From contig NZ_CP012257.1 of NCBI RefSeq assembly GCF_001277175.1, positions 2,728,001-2,792,000 on the forward strand: a stretch of DNA of 64,000 nt, written 5' to 3'. How positions within the stretch are numbered: the stretch's first letter is position 1; each line of letters opens with the position of its first letter. A model generated the notes under the pieces. The model saw only the letters and a list, made by a program, of their open reading frames with translations. It was not told where the DNA came from and made no database searches. Shown one piece after another: positions 63,036-64,000 of the stretch. A program made the position numbers and the translations under genes. This DNA is from Cronobacter universalis NCTC 9529. GTDB taxonomy: Bacteria > Pseudomonadota > Gammaproteobacteria > Enterobacterales > Enterobacteriaceae.

Positions 63036-63217
63036 TGAATTTTTATCACTTTGGCAGAGTAATTATTCTGACCCTTTAAATAAGCCACCGTACCGCTTGT
63101 TCCTGCATCAAGAATGCGGCGTCAGGCGCCAGAATATAACTGGAATCATTCCTAAAAGTCGCTTATTTACCCATATACTATTGACAGAATAATTGAGGCT
63201 AATTGACAGACTTCAGG

Positions 63218-63255
63218 CACGCTACCGCCCTTGGCTTTCAGTTACCAATCTACTG
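63218..63255 (-). promoter_or_regulatory. JUMPstart / ops element of the colanic acid operon
   Basis: On the minus strand CAGTAGATTGGTAACTGAAA runs into GCCAAGGGCGGTAGCGTG. The ops core GGCGGTAGCGTG (63218-63229) matches the consensus perfectly. It lies in the wza leader 183 bases before the start codon, so RfaH antitermination of the 20-gene operon is expected. Confidence 0.95.
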
Positions 63256-63767
63256 CAAAAACAGACGGTTATATTGACACACCCCTGTGAAGCCTCTTCC
63301 AATTGGATTTATCTTATTGCAAGAGACGGTTCATTACGCTGGCGCACTGCTCATCCAGAACGCACAAAGAAAAATCCTTGTGTGCCGGTGGGAATAAGAA
63401 ATGCTGAGTGGATTGTTGCAGCTAAACTTTTGGCAGGCAAGTTAACGCACCGTTGCAAGGCTGTTTTTAAGAATAATATGAACAGCCCATTTTATTGCTT
63501 TTAGGATTTTCTTCATGTTGACAGGCAGGAGTGAATAAACTACGCGGACACTTTATTTAAGATATATCCGGGTAATATTATTATTTCATTCTTTTTCATT
63601 ATGACCAGAATATGGCATCTGGCTATTTATTAGCATTAATTTGCCACTTTTGGTTAATTTCCAGCCACAGCTCATCGTTAAGATAATTCTGCCTCGCGTT
63701 GCAATTTAAGCGCGGTTTATCCAGGATCATCAGACTACTATTTATCTTAAAAGGTAACTGACCTCAT
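63256..63767. other. wza-yegH divergent regulatory region
   Basis: 512 bases between the JUMPstart and yegH with no supportable gene. AT-rich, especially 63530-63660. It contains the RcsAB-box candidate (listed). The wza promoter should lie between that box and the JUMPstart and the yegH promoter nearer 63700; I could not pick either hexamer pair with confidence. A 103-codon plus-strand ORF (63193-63504) crosses the JUMPstart and has no family features. Confidence 0.6.
63468..63481. promoter_or_regulatory. Candidate RcsAB box upstream of wza
   Basis: TAAGAATAATATGA agrees with the published RcsAB consensus TRVGAAWAWTSYGA at 13 of 14 positions (A instead of S at position 11). Its position, well upstream of the JUMPstart and wza, suits activation by the Rcs phosphorelay as in E. 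coli. Confidence 0.75.
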
Positions 63768-64000
63768 ATGGAATGGATTGCCGACCCCTCTATCTGGGCA
63801 GGTCTGGCCACGCTTATCGTGCTGGAGCTGGTGCTCGGAATCGACAACCTGGTGTTTATCGCCATCCTGGCTGAAAAACTCCCTCCCGCCCAGCGCGACC
63901 GCGCGCGCGTCACCGGCCTGATACTGGCGATGATCATGCGCCTCGGCCTGCTGGCGTCCGTCTCGTGGCTGGTGACCCTCACCACGCCGCTGTTAACCAT
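63768..64000 (+). CDS. yegH: YegH, TerC/CBS-type inner-membrane protein (5' part only)
   Basis: 77 residues before the window edge, [20 protein letters not shown] onward, with the TerC-family motif [20 protein letters not shown] and the start of further membrane helices. Matches E. coli YegH, whose CBS and CorC domains lie beyond the window. Function uncertain. Divergent from wza as in E. coli. Confidence 0.93.
   Translation, partial: MEWIADPSIWAGLATLIVLELVLGIDNLVFIAILAEKLPPAQRDRARVTGLILAMIMRLGLLASVSWLVTLTTPLLT

Noticed and set aside
63193..63504. 103-codon plus-strand frame upstream of wza
   Set aside because: Crosses the JUMPstart and the RcsAB box region, has no clear ribosome site or family features, and is better explained as regulatory sequence.
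63502..63515. Alternative RcsAB box TAGGATTTTCTTCA
   Set aside because: It matches the consensus clearly less well than the 13/14 site at 63468-63481.

Overview
The window is chromosomal DNA of a member of the Enterobacteriaceae, most likely Cronobacter or a close relative. The genus is an inference from overall gene content; the family is secure. Gene order from yeeO and tRNA-Asn through tmaR, yeeA, gyrI, dacD, sbcB, plaP, yeeZ, his, wzzB, gnd, the O-antigen locus, galF, the colanic acid operon and yegH follows the E. coli K-12 backbone, and most products are recognisable orthologues. The GC-rich backbone is interrupted by two foreign-looking stretches: a type VI secretion (T6SS) effector/immunity block at about 4.1-7.6 kb, and an AT-rich O-antigen block at about 29.3-38.9 kb.

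Left part (1-7.6 kb). A 3'-truncated vgrG on the minus strand meets, tail to tail, the end of another vgrG on the plus strand, with both genes losing their ends at the joint near 281. Then come yeeO (MATE exporter) and a tRNA-Asn with a strong promoter and terminator. Downstream lies a duplicated cassette: DUF3304-like membrane protein plus a 50-codon stump of a DUF2235 gene, followed by a second DUF3304-like protein plus a full-length DUF2235 (Tle1-type) protein. The usual GxSxG nucleophile of the full-length protein reads G-F-D-L-G. The tRNA terminator sequence recurs at the far end of this block, so it is bounded by 34-bp direct repeats.

Backbone part (7.6-29.2 kb). tmaR, yeeA, gyrI (sbmC) and dacD are followed by an acyltransferase-3 gene placed between dacD and sbcB. 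The putrescine importer plaP is followed by a GABA-type aminotransferase and a divergent PuuD-like hydrolase, where E. coli has yeeY, giving a local polyamine uptake and breakdown group. yeeZ precedes the complete histidine operon (hisLGDCBHAFI) with its leader peptide and attenuator. wzzB and gnd follow on the minus strand; ugd, found between them in E. coli, is absent.

Surface polysaccharide part (29.2-64 kb), all transcribed leftward except yegH. The O-antigen cluster runs galF, JUMPstart/ops, wzx, wzy, two glycosyltransferases, fnlA-fnlB-fnlC (UDP-L-FucNAc synthesis), wbuB, wbuC, gnd. It predicts an FucNAc-containing, Wzx/Wzy-assembled O unit whose length is set by WzzB. The colanic acid operon is complete with 20 genes in E. 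coli order (wza, wzb, wzc, wcaA-F, gmd, wcaG, wcaH, wcaI, cpsB, cpsG, wcaJ, wzxC, wcaK, wcaL, wcaM). Upstream of wza are a perfect ops/JUMPstart element and a 13/14 match to the RcsAB box, so both surface polymers should depend on RfaH and colanic acid also on the Rcs phosphorelay. yegH, cut by the window edge, diverges from wza.
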